Shown: piece by piece, positions 8,393 to 15,909 of the stretch
Layout of the letters: every line of letters starts with the position of its first letter
How positions within the stretch are numbered: the first letter of the stretch is position 1
Assembly (NCBI RefSeq): GCF_030053775.1
Contig: NZ_CP125669.1
Coordinates: forward strand, 124,001-188,000
DNA length: 64,000 nt
Direction: 5' to 3'
Origin: Acinetobacter corruptisaponis
Lineage (GTDB): Bacteria; Pseudomonadota; Gammaproteobacteria; Pseudomonadales; Moraxellaceae
Notes under the pieces: generated by a model
Database searches by the model: none
Told to the model about the DNA's origin: nothing
The model's input: only the letters and a program-made list of their open reading frames with translations
Translations under genes and position numbers: made by a program

Positions 8393-8442
8393 AATTTACT
8401 TGAATTTTTATGGATTAATTTTATGAAACAGTGAGGTACACC

Positions 8443-8742
8443 ATGTTGAAAAAACTAATGTTAACAAGCCTAGCTCTAACTTTTATACTTGGTTTAGCTG
8501 GATGCGATAGAAACAGGGATGCAGATATGATGAAACAGGATGAGGCAAATACCTCTCCTCATTCCATGGAAAGTCGCCCTACGAATACAGACGAGCTAAA
8601 TAGTGATCAGTTAAATAATGATCAATTACATGATGATTATAATAATGGTGCTTCAACCCCAGCATTCATCGAAAATGATGCATCAGGAGTTGTACCTGAA
8701 AATTCAGGTTCGAGTTTATCCAGTAGAACTCGCCCTGATTAA
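8443..8742 (+). CDS. small putative lipoprotein
   Basis: A 99-residue protein with a classic lipoprotein signal: a basic start MLKKLM, a hydrophobic core and lipobox LAGC with Cys21. The mature part is hydrophilic and low-complexity, rich in Asp, Asn, Ser and Thr (DELNSDQLNNDQLHDDY), so it is probably disordered on the periplasmic face. I chose the ATG at 8443 because GAGGTACACC precedes it; the upstream in-frame ATG at 8431 is less likely. Function unknown. A lipidated disordered tail in a desiccation/stress setting is reminiscent of small envelope stress lipoproteins (inference). Confidence 0.8.
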   Translation: MLKKLMLTSLALTFILGLAGCDRNRDADMMKQDEANTSPHSMESRPTNTDELNSDQLNNDQLHDDYNNGASTPAFIENDASGVVPENSGSSLSSRTRPD

Positions 8743-8767
8743 ATCAAGATTATTTAAATGACCAAAT

Positions 8768-8806
8768 ATAGTGGTTAACTCTTTAGGAATAATAGTTAGC
8801 CACTAT
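8768..8806 (+). terminator. possible terminator hairpin after the lipoprotein gene
   Basis: ATAGTGGTTAACT pairs with AGTTAGCCACTAT (one G-T pair) over a 13-base loop, 26 bases after the stop. No T-run follows, so it is a weaker candidate. Confidence 0.4.
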
Positions 8807-8885
8807 TAAAAATAGATTCTATTGTTTCAATATAATTTCTTCTTAAATATGACTTAAAGAAGAAATGGTAAATTTATATAATTAT

Positions 8886-8901
8886 TGTGACTTGTATCAC
8901 A
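8886..8901. promoter_or_regulatory. CRP-type site TGTGA-N6-TCACA
   Basis: TGTGA at 8886-8890 and TCACA at 8897-8901 match the CRP/Vfr consensus core exactly. It lies 150 bases before the family B gene at 9051. Another perfect core is at 20174-20189, upstream of a family C gene. Confidence 0.5.
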
Positions 8902-9050
8902 TGGAATTTTTGTTTTGTTGTTTGATTCAAGTATTGTGTAATTTTTATGTTGTTAAAAATCATAATTATTTCACAATTCAAAATAAGATTAACAATTAAT
9001 TACATTAAATTAGATAAAATTCCAGTAAGAAAAATTACAGGAATAAAGTC

Positions 9051-9482
9051 ATGCCACAATTTTTGAAACTTGCAGAAAAAATATACTTTAAGGTAAAGAC
9101 ATCGAAAGGTTTCACTGATGAGCCTGTAGAGGATCTTAATAACTTAATGATAGAGTTGAGAAAGGAAATTAAGAAAACGGATTTTAAGCTTTTATACAAC
9201 TATATTAACTTTGAAGAGTTATTGATGAATTCAGGTCGGTTATCAATAAACTTTGATTTAAGTATTCTGCCGAAAAGTAAAAACTCCGATGAATATATAC
9301 TCTGGCTTGCTGGGTTTATTCAGAAAATTACTTATTACGATAAAAAAGACATGACTTGTCAGAAAAGCAAGGTGGTTTTACCAACCTATTATTATGATGA
9401 TTCAGGTAATATTGTGAATAAATCTGATAATAAGGGAGAGGAGATTGTTGAGTATTTTAAAAGTCAAGAAGCCATTCCCTAA
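9051..9482 (+). CDS. hypothetical protein, family B member 2 (MPQxLxxAEKIY type)
   Basis: A 143-residue paralogue of the protein at 6458-6925. Shared blocks are MPQFLKLAEKIY at the start, KLLYNYINFEELL, LSILPKSKN, YILWLAGFIQKIT and a final VEYFKSQE. It is somewhat shorter at the C-terminus. No known domain, membrane segment or signal peptide. CAGGAATAAAGTC precedes the ATG. It is followed after 54 bases by a family C gene with an AAAGGAG site, so the two are probably one transcript. A B+C pairing also exists around 6089-6925, there convergent. A CRP-type site lies upstream. Function unknown. Confidence 0.8.
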   Translation: MPQFLKLAEKIYFKVKTSKGFTDEPVEDLNNLMIELRKEIKKTDFKLLYNYINFEELLMNSGRLSINFDLSILPKSKNSDEYILWLAGFIQKITYYDKKDMTCQKSKVVLPTYYYDDSGNIVNKSDNKGEEIVEYFKSQEAIP

Positions 9483-9536
9483 ATAAGCTGAGCAAATAAT
9501 CATTCTCAAATGACGATTTCTTAAAAGGAGTTTTAT

Positions 9537-9764
9537 ATGTCTAAACGATATATGTTGAAAGAAGTTGATGCGAGTAGTGAAACAGGAGACAGGATCATTG
9601 TCGAACAGATTTTTGAAAAGACATTGAATCCAAATTTAATCAATACTGGAATGTTATGGGCGCCTTTATTCAAGGTGGTGATCACGGACAAGGTGATTCC
9701 CTTGAATGATGATTTTACCTTTGTACACCCAAGAACAGGCAAGTTGTTCAAGCTGATGAGCTAA
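9537..9764 (+). CDS. hypothetical small protein, family C member 3
   Basis: A 75-residue protein. The second half carries the family C pattern in diverged form: APLFKVVITDKVIPLNDDF, then HPRTGKLFKLM at the end. Compare IPFFKRVEYIEV...DGKVYKL in 6089-6319. The first half is different and contains GDRIIVEQIFEKTLNPN. The start is fixed by AAAAGGAG seven bases upstream. It is likely translated from the same message as the family B gene 54 bases before it, and a perfect 11-bp hairpin follows the stop. Function unknown. Confidence 0.72.
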   Translation: MSKRYMLKEVDASSETGDRIIVEQIFEKTLNPNLINTGMLWAPLFKVVITDKVIPLNDDFTFVHPRTGKLFKLMS

Positions 9765-9778
9765 ACAGACAGGGGGTA

Positions 9779-9804
9779 CCTCAACAATAACAATATTGTT
9801 GAGG
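9779..9804 (+). terminator. 11-bp perfect hairpin after the B-C gene pair
   Basis: CCTCAACAATA, loop ACAA, TATTGTTGAGG, beginning 15 bases after the stop at 9764. It is followed by TGGTTATCT, with only a weak T-run. Probable terminator. Confidence 0.6.
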
Positions 9805-9954
9805 TGGTTATCTAGGGGTATCTGAATCAGGCAGGGCATTACTATAGTTTAAAAAAAAGCTTTTCAGGATATCCAATCTATAAACCTTTGTCTGACACAT
9901 AACTTTACGATGCAACTGTTATCAGGTGACCAACAAGATCTTCCACGTTTAATG

Positions 9955-10632
9955 TTAATGAATATAGGGAACAGACAAGGATTCAGTCCAGTCCTTATTA
10001 TGGCAACGAGGACACTCCTGTTCCAGATGAAGTAAATGCTGGGTCATTCCACAGTACATGCAGGAATAGTAATTCTCAGTATTTAAGTGAACTGACTTTT
10101 GGTAGGCTTTGGGAAATAGTGGGAGCCCCCATTTGGTTTCCTGCTCAGTGTAAAACAGGATACTTAAACAGCCATCCGTTTCAAGCAAAGCCACCCTGAC
10201 TTGTCCTAGATGTTCCACACTTTGCTGACGCATTTCAGCAAAAAACTCATCGTGGGAATATTTTTCTTTCTTCATATCCTGAATCACCATCATGCCATCT
10301 TCAACAATATAAAGGGGTTTACCTTCCACCCATAATTCAATTTTTTCACTTTTCATCATGGCCCAGGTGACTAGCCGATAGAGAATGATGATGGTACTCA
10401 TGACCACGAATGCCTGGACAATCGGTACATCATCAATAATCATGGGATCGCCAGCCGCAGTTCCCAGGCTCAGAATAATGGCCACTTCGAATATGGAAAG
10501 CTGTCGAATACCCCGTTTGCCTGAAAGTCTTAGAAAGATAAGAATAAGGAAAAACATGACAAAGCAACGGATCATGATTTCAAATATAAAACCCCAGGTT
10601 GTGTCATAGAGAAAAATATCAATTATATTCAT
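9955..10632 (-). CDS. YetF/DUF421-type membrane protein with C-terminal zinc ribbon
   Basis: A 225-residue protein with three predicted N-terminal membrane helices (residues about 10-35, 45-62 and 68-90) followed by the cytoplasmic YetF domain, with RQLSIFEVAIILSLGTAAGDP and WVEGKPLYIVEDG motifs typical of DUF421 proteins. Residues about 187-215 add a four-cysteine segment, C-MY-C-G ... C-PR-C-HN, a zinc-ribbon pattern that I do not associate with the standard YetF/YcaP domain. The family's function is poorly known; Bacillus YetF paralogues are linked to spore membrane and germination stability. It lies downstream of the YWRE and N/Q-rich genes on the same strand but behind a strong terminator, so is probably transcribed separately. 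Confidence 0.8.
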   Translation of the reverse strand: MNIIDIFLYDTTWGFIFEIMIRCFVMFFLILIFLRLSGKRGIRQLSIFEVAIILSLGTAAGDPMIIDDVPIVQAFVVMSTIIILYRLVTWAMMKSEKIELWVEGKPLYIVEDGMMVIQDMKKEKYSHDEFFAEMRQQSVEHLGQVRVALLETDGCLSILFYTEQETKWGLPLFPKAYQKSVHLNTENYYSCMYCGMTQHLLHLEQECPRCHNKDWTESLSVPYIH

Positions 10633-10672
10633 GGATAAATTACTCTTTTTATAATGGATAAAATTATACTTT

Positions 10673-10717
10673 ATAAATAAAATGAGCTTATTTATTCAAT
10701 AAGCTCATTTTATTTAT
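10673..10717. terminator. 20-bp perfect stem terminator
   Basis: Arms at 10673-10692 and 10698-10717 are perfectly complementary around a 5-base loop (TATTC); the core is AATGAGCTTATT/AATAAGCTCATT. It lies between the stop of the minus-strand gene at 10731 and the start of the yetF-like gene at 10632. A- and T-rich arm ends allow bidirectional action. Confidence 0.85.
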
Positions 10718-10730
10718 GGGGAAAGGCATT

Positions 10731-11051
10731 TTATAATCTGTCCCAGGCATCTTTAATTGCCTCTTTGGCCTGTTCCCATTTTAATCTTGATTCGGCTTTG
10801 AGTTCTTCCCAAGATTCTTTCAAGCCTCTCTCAACATCCTCAAATTGAGTGTTGCGATCATGTTCAGTTCGTGCACGACTGCCTAGCTCATAGGCTTTGG
10901 AAAAATCACGATCATAATCCAGGTCAGGCGTGTCAAGTTGAGCTTCCTGATAATAGGGACGGGTAAGGTAGCTTTCGCGCCAGTAATCATCAGGGTTAAC
11001 ATTGACATTGGACCCTTGATTACCTGAATTGGCATTATTGGTATCAGTCAT
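10731..11051 (-). CDS. hydrophilic protein, family A (YWRE domain) without glycine zipper
   Basis: A 106-residue protein. After a short N-rich start (NNANSGNQGSNVNVN) comes the same domain as the second half of the 5380-5913 product: DDYWRESYLTRPYY, TPDLDYDRDFSKAYELG, and an amphipathic charged helix ending SRLKWEQAKEAIKDAWDR. It has no glycine zipper, so this copy is soluble whereas its paralogue is membrane-linked. The C-terminal helix with alternating charges resembles LEA-like and CsbD-like stress proteins, but it is not CsbD. It probably forms an operon with the N/Q-rich gene 95 bases upstream, although a hairpin lies between them. Function unknown. Confidence 0.8.
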   Translation of the reverse strand: MTDTNNANSGNQGSNVNVNPDDYWRESYLTRPYYQEAQLDTPDLDYDRDFSKAYELGSRARTEHDRNTQFEDVERGLKESWEELKAESRLKWEQAKEAIKDAWDRL

Positions 11052-11087
11052 TGGAATTCTCCAGCCAAAAATAATTCTTATATAAAA

Positions 11088-11118
11088 TTTAGGAGAATAT
11101 TTTCATTATTCTCCTAAA
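11088..11118. terminator. terminator hairpin between two minus-strand genes
   Basis: TTTAGGAGAAT pairs with ATTCTCCTAAA over a 9-base loop, just downstream (minus strand) of the N/Q-rich gene ending at 11147. The arms carry the ribosome-site-like AGGAG on the plus strand only. Confidence 0.6.
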
Positions 11119-11146
11119 TATGCTTGGACCTTAAAATAACCAGAAA

Positions 11147-11305
11147 TTACTTCTGTTGGTTATTTTGGTTTGATCCTTGGTTGTTAGAATCTTTTTGATT
11201 AGATCCTTGTTGCTGACGGTTGTCATTTTGCTGCTGGTGCTGCTGTTGACGGTTGTCATCATTCTGTTGTTGCTGATTATTACGTTGGTTATTTGCATTA
11301 CTCAT
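11147..11305 (-). CDS. 52-residue N/Q-rich disordered peptide
   Basis: The minus-strand ATG at 11305 opens a 52-residue frame made almost wholly of Asn, Gln, Asp, Arg, Ser and Gly: MSNANNQRNNQQQQNDDNR, a second NDNRQQQGSNQ unit, then GSNQNNQQK and TAA. The repeat unit N-D-N-R-Q-Q-Q occurs twice. The opposite strand is open for 65 codons of Leu/Val repeats, a composition artefact. The GAGGAAT ribosome site upstream of the ATG supports translation. No homologue comes to mind. The composition is that of a hydrophilin or prion-like low-complexity protein, in keeping with its neighbours. Confidence 0.65.
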   Translation of the reverse strand: MSNANNQRNNQQQQNDDNRQQQHQQQNDNRQQQGSNQKDSNNQGSNQNNQQK

Positions 11306-11545
11306 GATGGTATTCCTCATTTTATTAGCTATGGATATTATCTGAGTAAATCAGATGGTTTGATTAAAACATAAATTTTGATTGTGATAAGACTTTGCAT
11401 GTTTCCCAATATTTAAATGTAACGTCTAAATAAAGTAAATTTTATGTATTTATAAAGAGTTAAAGAATAACAGTGGTTTTAAATAAAAACACTTTTAATA
11501 GTTCTTTATATTTAACTTACATGATGAAACAAAAACAAAAGTTTT

Positions 11546-12022
11546 CTAGCACTTTTCTTCTTCTATAATTTTCATAAGCTTATTACATATATCATTGAGT
11601 AGGCTTTCCAGTTTTTTCTTGGGTTGACCTGAATATACAGTTCGAAACTCATAAATACTGCCTTTATAATATATGCAGTAAAAGAATGTTCCCACAGGCT
11701 TTTCCTTGGTTTCAGAACCACCTCGCTTTAATAATCCAGTACATGACACGTAAATATCTGATTGAAACAGTTTCTTTCCTTTCTTAATCATTTCCCTGGT
11801 TACTTGCATAGATTCAGCAGTATGCTTCTTGATAAATGATGGAGAAATCTTCAAAACTTTTTCTTTTACTTTTAAGTCGTAACAGACCAGGCTACCAATT
11901 AGAATATTGCCAGAAAAGGGACTTAATGAGAATTGATAGGAAAGATAGCCTGCGGAAGCACTTTCAAGAAAAGAAATCGTGAGTTTTTTCTCAGCCAATC
12001 GCTCACAGGATTTTTTGAACAT
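11546..12022 (-). CDS. divergent CinA C-terminal-domain (PncC-like) protein
   Basis: A stand-alone protein of 158 residues with the CinA-C fold pattern, i.e. nicotinamide-nucleotide amidase (PncC), which converts NMN to NaMN in NAD recycling. Visible matches are FLESASAG for the usual AESCTGG, a Tyr in LVCYDLKVKEKVL where the family has a Tyr, and EKPVGT. Differences are notable: the GIAGPxGG loop reads CTGLLKRGGSE, and the usual GDR near the end reads SGQPKKK. It may therefore be catalytically altered. The start at 12022 is chosen for GGAG five bases upstream; a TTG at 12046 is less likely. It is divergent from the haem-oxygenase-like gene. Acinetobacter katE-region CinA-like genes are usually regarded as stress genes (inference). 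Confidence 0.75.
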   Translation of the reverse strand: MFKKSCERLAEKKLTISFLESASAGYLSYQFSLSPFSGNILIGSLVCYDLKVKEKVLKISPSFIKKHTAESMQVTREMIKKGKKLFQSDIYVSCTGLLKRGGSETKEKPVGTFFYCIYYKGSIYEFRTVYSGQPKKKLESLLNDICNKLMKIIEEEKC

Positions 12023-12256
12023 AGGAACTCCATTGTATAAGTACAATCAAAATAAATTATTGTTTATTCATATGGATAACGTGAAAGATAAATAATTCAA
12101 AATGTTAAACTGTAAAAATATGCAAAAACAACTCATTGAATAAAAAGAAATTTTATTTTCATATGTTTTTTTTATAACTTCTTTTAACAAAAAGTTGATG
12201 GGAATAAAGCGCCAGCCACGTAATGTATTTTTATATTTTCAATTCGGAGAATGAAA

Positions 12257-13669
12257 ATGCCAGTTTTAGTAAAAAAAAGATTGCTTGACTTATTACAGGA
12301 TGATCAAAAAAATTATTATGAGCTTGTTGCTTTCTTTATGGATGGAGATATTTCCAACTTTGAAAAAGAAAAAAAAGCGGTCAGCCTATTGAATAAGGAA
12401 TTTGAAAAGGTCTGTTTAAACAAGGTTGATCTACCAAAGAAAATCAGCGACATGAAAGATTGGTATTTCACTGAAAACCAGAAAGTGGGTCAAATCTATC
12501 AGGATTATATCAAACGCCGCCAGTCAGGTGGAGAACGGGAATATTTTAAAAATCTGGGACAGGCTTTTGAGTTTCTAATCAAGGTCGCTCCAATAAAAAA
12601 AGTGGATGGTTCGTGGTTATACAGTATTGTCAATTATTGGAATGATCCTACTTTTCATGACCTGATTTTGATTTACCTGGAAGAGTTGGGTTTGGGGCAG
12701 GCGAAATCAAACCATGTATGTATTTATGATGACTTATTATGTGCTTTAGGTTTGGATGATTTTGAGCTGTTCCTTGATGATGAATATTATCATCATGCCG
12801 CAATTCAGCTGGCCTTGGGTTATGCACCGCCTGAGTTTATTCCAGAGATTATTGGATTTAATCTGGGTTATGAGCAATTACCATTACATTTACTCATTAC
12901 CAACTATGAACTGGCCGAGTTGGGAATAGATTCAAAATATTTTAACCTGCATATTACCATTGATAATCTGGACAATGGCCATGCACATAAATCAATAAAA
13001 GCCCTGGAAAATATTTATAAAAAATATAAGGACAAAGAACTGTTTCTTGATAAGTTGAAGCGTGGCTACGCTTTAAATCAGCATGGTATTGGCTCACGTC
13101 AAATTATTGATAACCTTGATCTGGAAAAGTTTGTCCATAAAATTCTAAAACGCAAGGCCTTGGTTGGGCAGTTGGTTCACAATGAGAAACATCAGATTGA
13201 ATGTAAAACAGTTAACCAATGGCTTGCAAATCCCCATGAAATTGGCAGCTTCATACGCCAGCTAACGGAAAATAAATGGATTAAGCTGAATACTGATCCT
13301 GAGGAAAGTCTGTTCTGGCGCTTGATCAGCCATGAAGATGGGAAAATGTATGGCGTATTTAATTCCACAGAAAAACAGATTATTCACGACTGGATTGCAG
13401 GTGAGCAATATTCATCAAGTTATCTGCCTTATAAACCCAACATAGATAATGAGCAGCATATTCACCAGTATTTATTTAGCTATATTTCTGATGGTGAACT
13501 GGAAAGCTTACAGACACGGGTAAACCAGACCCAGAACCTTGCACTGAAACTTTGCAAACTTATCCCATTTTTGGCTCCAGACTCACATCATAAAAGTATA
13601 GGTCTATGGAGTACACAAAAATATGTGGAGCTGTTGTTTCCCTATTTAAGCAGCTCGCAAAGCCGATAA
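12257..13669 (+). CDS. haem-oxygenase-like iron-containing putative redox enzyme
   Basis: A 470-residue protein, mostly helical. The central part, with LEELGLGQAKSNHVCIYDDLL (near residues 143-163) and PPEFIPEIIGFNLGYE (near 188-203), has the spaced Glu/His helices of the haem-oxygenase-like diiron/iron-containing redox superfamily (PF14518-type). The C-terminal 200 residues (HGIGSRQIIDNLDL, then a His-rich HQIEC segment) are unassigned. The ATG at 12257 is preferred over 12251 because GGAGA then sits six bases upstream. katE follows 50 bases downstream on the same strand, so the two are probably one stress transcript. The substrate is unknown; metal ligands need structural support. Confidence 0.65.
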   Translation: MPVLVKKRLLDLLQDDQKNYYELVAFFMDGDISNFEKEKKAVSLLNKEFEKVCLNKVDLPKKISDMKDWYFTENQKVGQIYQDYIKRRQSGGEREYFKNLGQAFEFLIKVAPIKKVDGSWLYSIVNYWNDPTFHDLILIYLEELGLGQAKSNHVCIYDDLLCALGLDDFELFLDDEYYHHAAIQLALGYAPPEFIPEIIGFNLGYEQLPLHLLITNYELAELGIDSKYFNLHITIDNLDNGHAHKSIKALENIYKKYKDKELFLDKLKRGYALNQHGIGSRQIIDNLDLEKFVHKILKRKALVGQLVHNEKHQIECKTVNQWLANPHEIGSFIRQLTENKWIKLNTDPEESLFWRLISHEDGKMYGVFNSTEKQIIHDWIAGEQYSSSYLPYKPNIDNEQHIHQYLFSYISDGELESLQTRVNQTQNLALKLCKLIPFLAPDSHHKSIGLWSTQKYVELLFPYLSSSQSR

Positions 13670-13719
13670 AATTTAAATAAAACCATTATTTTTCTAGCCA
13701 TCCATCAGTAGGTAGCCAA

Positions 13720-15858
13720 ATGAACGACAATACCAATGACCAGAACAAAATAAAAAGTGCATTAGCTGGCGACACTCCAGACAAGCAGAATGTTACGGCA
13801 AAAACAGCCCAGTTGGATCAGGTTCGACGTGATGCCACCAATGAAGCCCTAACCACCAATCAGGGCGTCAAGATTGCAGATAACCAGAACAGTTTAAAGG
13901 CAGGGGTTCGGGGTTCCACCTTACTTGAAGATTTTATTCTACGGGAAAAAATTACCCATTTTGACCATGAACGGATTCCTGAACGAATTGTTCATGCGCG
14001 CGGTGTGGGGGCGCATGGTTATTTTCAGGCCTATGAGGGCAATGAACAGTTTACCAAAGCGGGCTTTTTAACGGACCCAACCATTCAAACCCCGATTTTT
14101 GTTAGGTTTTCTACAGTGCAGGGGCCGCGTGGTTCCGCCGATACTGTACGGGACATTCGTGGCTTTGCCATCAAGTTCTATACGCAGGAAGGCAATTTTG
14201 ACTTGGTGGGTAATAATGCACCAGTTTTCTTCGTTCAGGATGGAATCAAGTTCCCTGATTTTGTTCATGCCGTAAAACCTGAACCGCATAATGAAATGCC
14301 AACAGGTGCCACAGCACATGATACCTTTTGGGATTTTGTGTCACTGGTTCCTGAGTCCGCCCATACCGTGATGTGGGCGATGTCTGATCGGGCAATTCCA
14401 CGTAGCCTCCGTTCCATACAGGGCTTTGGGGTACATACTTTCCGTTTTATTAATGCCCATGAAAAAGCCTGTTTTATCAAGTTCCATTGGACACCCAAAC
14501 AGGGATTGCAGGCACTGGTCTGGGATGAGGCACAAAAGCTGGCAGGTAAAGACCCAGATTTCCATCGTAGGGATTTGTATGAGGCGATTGAGCAGGGCAT
14601 TTATCCAGAGTGGGAGTTGGGTGTGCAGATCGTGGAGGAAGAGGATGAGATGAGTTTTGATTTTGACCTGCTTGATCCCACCAAGATTATTCCTGAAGAA
14701 CTGGTTCCCGTCACACCGATAGGCAAATTTGTACTGAACCGCAATGTGGACAATTTTTTTGCTGAAACCGAGCAGATTGCATTCTGTCCTGGACATATTG
14801 TGCCAGGTATCGATTTTAGCAATGACCCATTGTTACAGGCACGTTTATTCTCCTATACCGATACCCAGCTAAGCCGTCTGGGGGGACCAAATTTCCACCA
14901 GATTCCAATCAACAAGCCAGTCTGTCCTTATCATAACCACCAGCGTGACGGTTTGCACCAGCATGAAATCCACAAAGGGCAGGCATCCTATCAGCCTAAC
15001 TCCATCGACAACAACTGGCCGATTGAAATACCGCCAGCCGCCCAGAATGGGGGCTTTGAAAGTTATAAGGAACGGATTGATGGGCACAAGATTCGTGAGC
15101 GCAGTGAATCTTTCTCTGACCATTTTTCACAGGCCCGCCTGTACTATAGAAGTTTGGCACCACATGAACAGAAACATGTGGTGGATGCCTATACCTTTGA
15201 ATTAAGCAAGGTGCAGCGTCAGCATATTCGTGAGCGGGAAGTTCAGGAAATCCTTGCCAATATTGATACAGATCTGGCCCGTCAAGTGGGTGACAATCTA
15301 GGTATAACCGTGCCTGATCTGGAAGAAAACTTCAAACATGCCATGATTGAAAAGTCAGGAAAACTTTCCATGCAGGTCTTTATTCCTGAAGATATTCAGG
15401 GAAAGAAAATAGCCGTGCTGATTCATAACAATGTTAATGCTGAAAGTTTATATACCATCCAGAACTGGGTGATTAAGGAAAATGCCATCGTTCATTTGCT
15501 TACACCAACACCAGCGCCCGTAAAAGGAATCAGGGGGGAACAGGCAACCTCTGATGGCATGCAAAAGGCTGAGCCATCCATTGCCTATGATGCGGTGATT
15601 ATTGCCGATGGCGATAACCTTGAGGAGGTATTGCAGGATGGTGTTGCAAAGCATTATCTGCTTGAGGCCTATAAACATTTAAAGCCGATTGTGTTTTTAG
15701 GTAATAAATCTGAGCTACTGGAGCAATTGGGACTGTCTGCTGATGAGGGCACCCTGATTGGAGATGACTTTAAATATGTGGCGGAGAAGTTTAAGCAACT
15801 GTTGCGCCATCATCGGATCTGGTCAAGGGAAGCAGTGATTGAATCCATTCCAGCCTAA
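13720..15858 (+). CDS. katE: large-subunit (clade 2) monofunctional catalase HPII
   Basis: A 712-residue haem catalase. It has the catalytic His in RIVHARGVGAHGYF (His92), the distal Asn block VGNNAPVFFVQDG (about 165-178) and proximal haem Tyr in ARLFSYTDTQLSRLGGPN (about residue 380). A C-terminal flavodoxin-like (class I glutaminase amidotransferase-like) domain from about residue 570 begins KIAVLIHNNVNAESLY and is specific to the large-subunit clade. It disproportionates hydrogen peroxide. The N-terminal 60 residues are hydrophilic and disordered, as is usual. A terminator follows. Acinetobacter lacks RpoS, so stationary-phase control must come from another regulator. Confidence 0.97.
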   Translation: MNDNTNDQNKIKSALAGDTPDKQNVTAKTAQLDQVRRDATNEALTTNQGVKIADNQNSLKAGVRGSTLLEDFILREKITHFDHERIPERIVHARGVGAHGYFQAYEGNEQFTKAGFLTDPTIQTPIFVRFSTVQGPRGSADTVRDIRGFAIKFYTQEGNFDLVGNNAPVFFVQDGIKFPDFVHAVKPEPHNEMPTGATAHDTFWDFVSLVPESAHTVMWAMSDRAIPRSLRSIQGFGVHTFRFINAHEKACFIKFHWTPKQGLQALVWDEAQKLAGKDPDFHRRDLYEAIEQGIYPEWELGVQIVEEEDEMSFDFDLLDPTKIIPEELVPVTPIGKFVLNRNVDNFFAETEQIAFCPGHIVPGIDFSNDPLLQARLFSYTDTQLSRLGGPNFHQIPINKPVCPYHNHQRDGLHQHEIHKGQASYQPNSIDNNWPIEIPPAAQNGGFESYKERIDGHKIRERSESFSDHFSQARLYYRSLAPHEQKHVVDAYTFELSKVQRQHIREREVQEILANIDTDLARQVGDNLGITVPDLEENFKHAMIEKSGKLSMQVFIPEDIQGKKIAVLIHNNVNAESLYTIQNWVIKENAIVHLLTPTPAPVKGIRGEQATSDGMQKAEPSIAYDAVIIADGDNLEEVLQDGVAKHYLLEAYKHLKPIVFLGNKSELLEQLGLSADEGTLIGDDFKYVAEKFKQLLRHHRIWSREAVIESIPA

Positions 15859-15869
15859 GCCAAAACAGC

Positions 15870-15893
15870 AAAAGCCCTTAAACAAGGGCTTTT
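15870..15893 (+). terminator. katE terminator
   Basis: AAAAGCCCTT, loop AAAC, AAGGGCTTTT, starting 12 bases after the katE stop; it also faces the convergent methyltransferase gene. Confidence 0.9.
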
Positions 15894-15909
15894 CTTATAT
15901 CAGCAGGTT

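Noticed and set aside
11177..11374. A plus-strand frame of Leu/Val repeats
   Set aside because: Antisense of the N/Q-rich gene; composition artefact, no start context.
14265..15205. Several antisense frames within katE
   Set aside because: All lie inside a full-length conserved catalase gene and have no family content.
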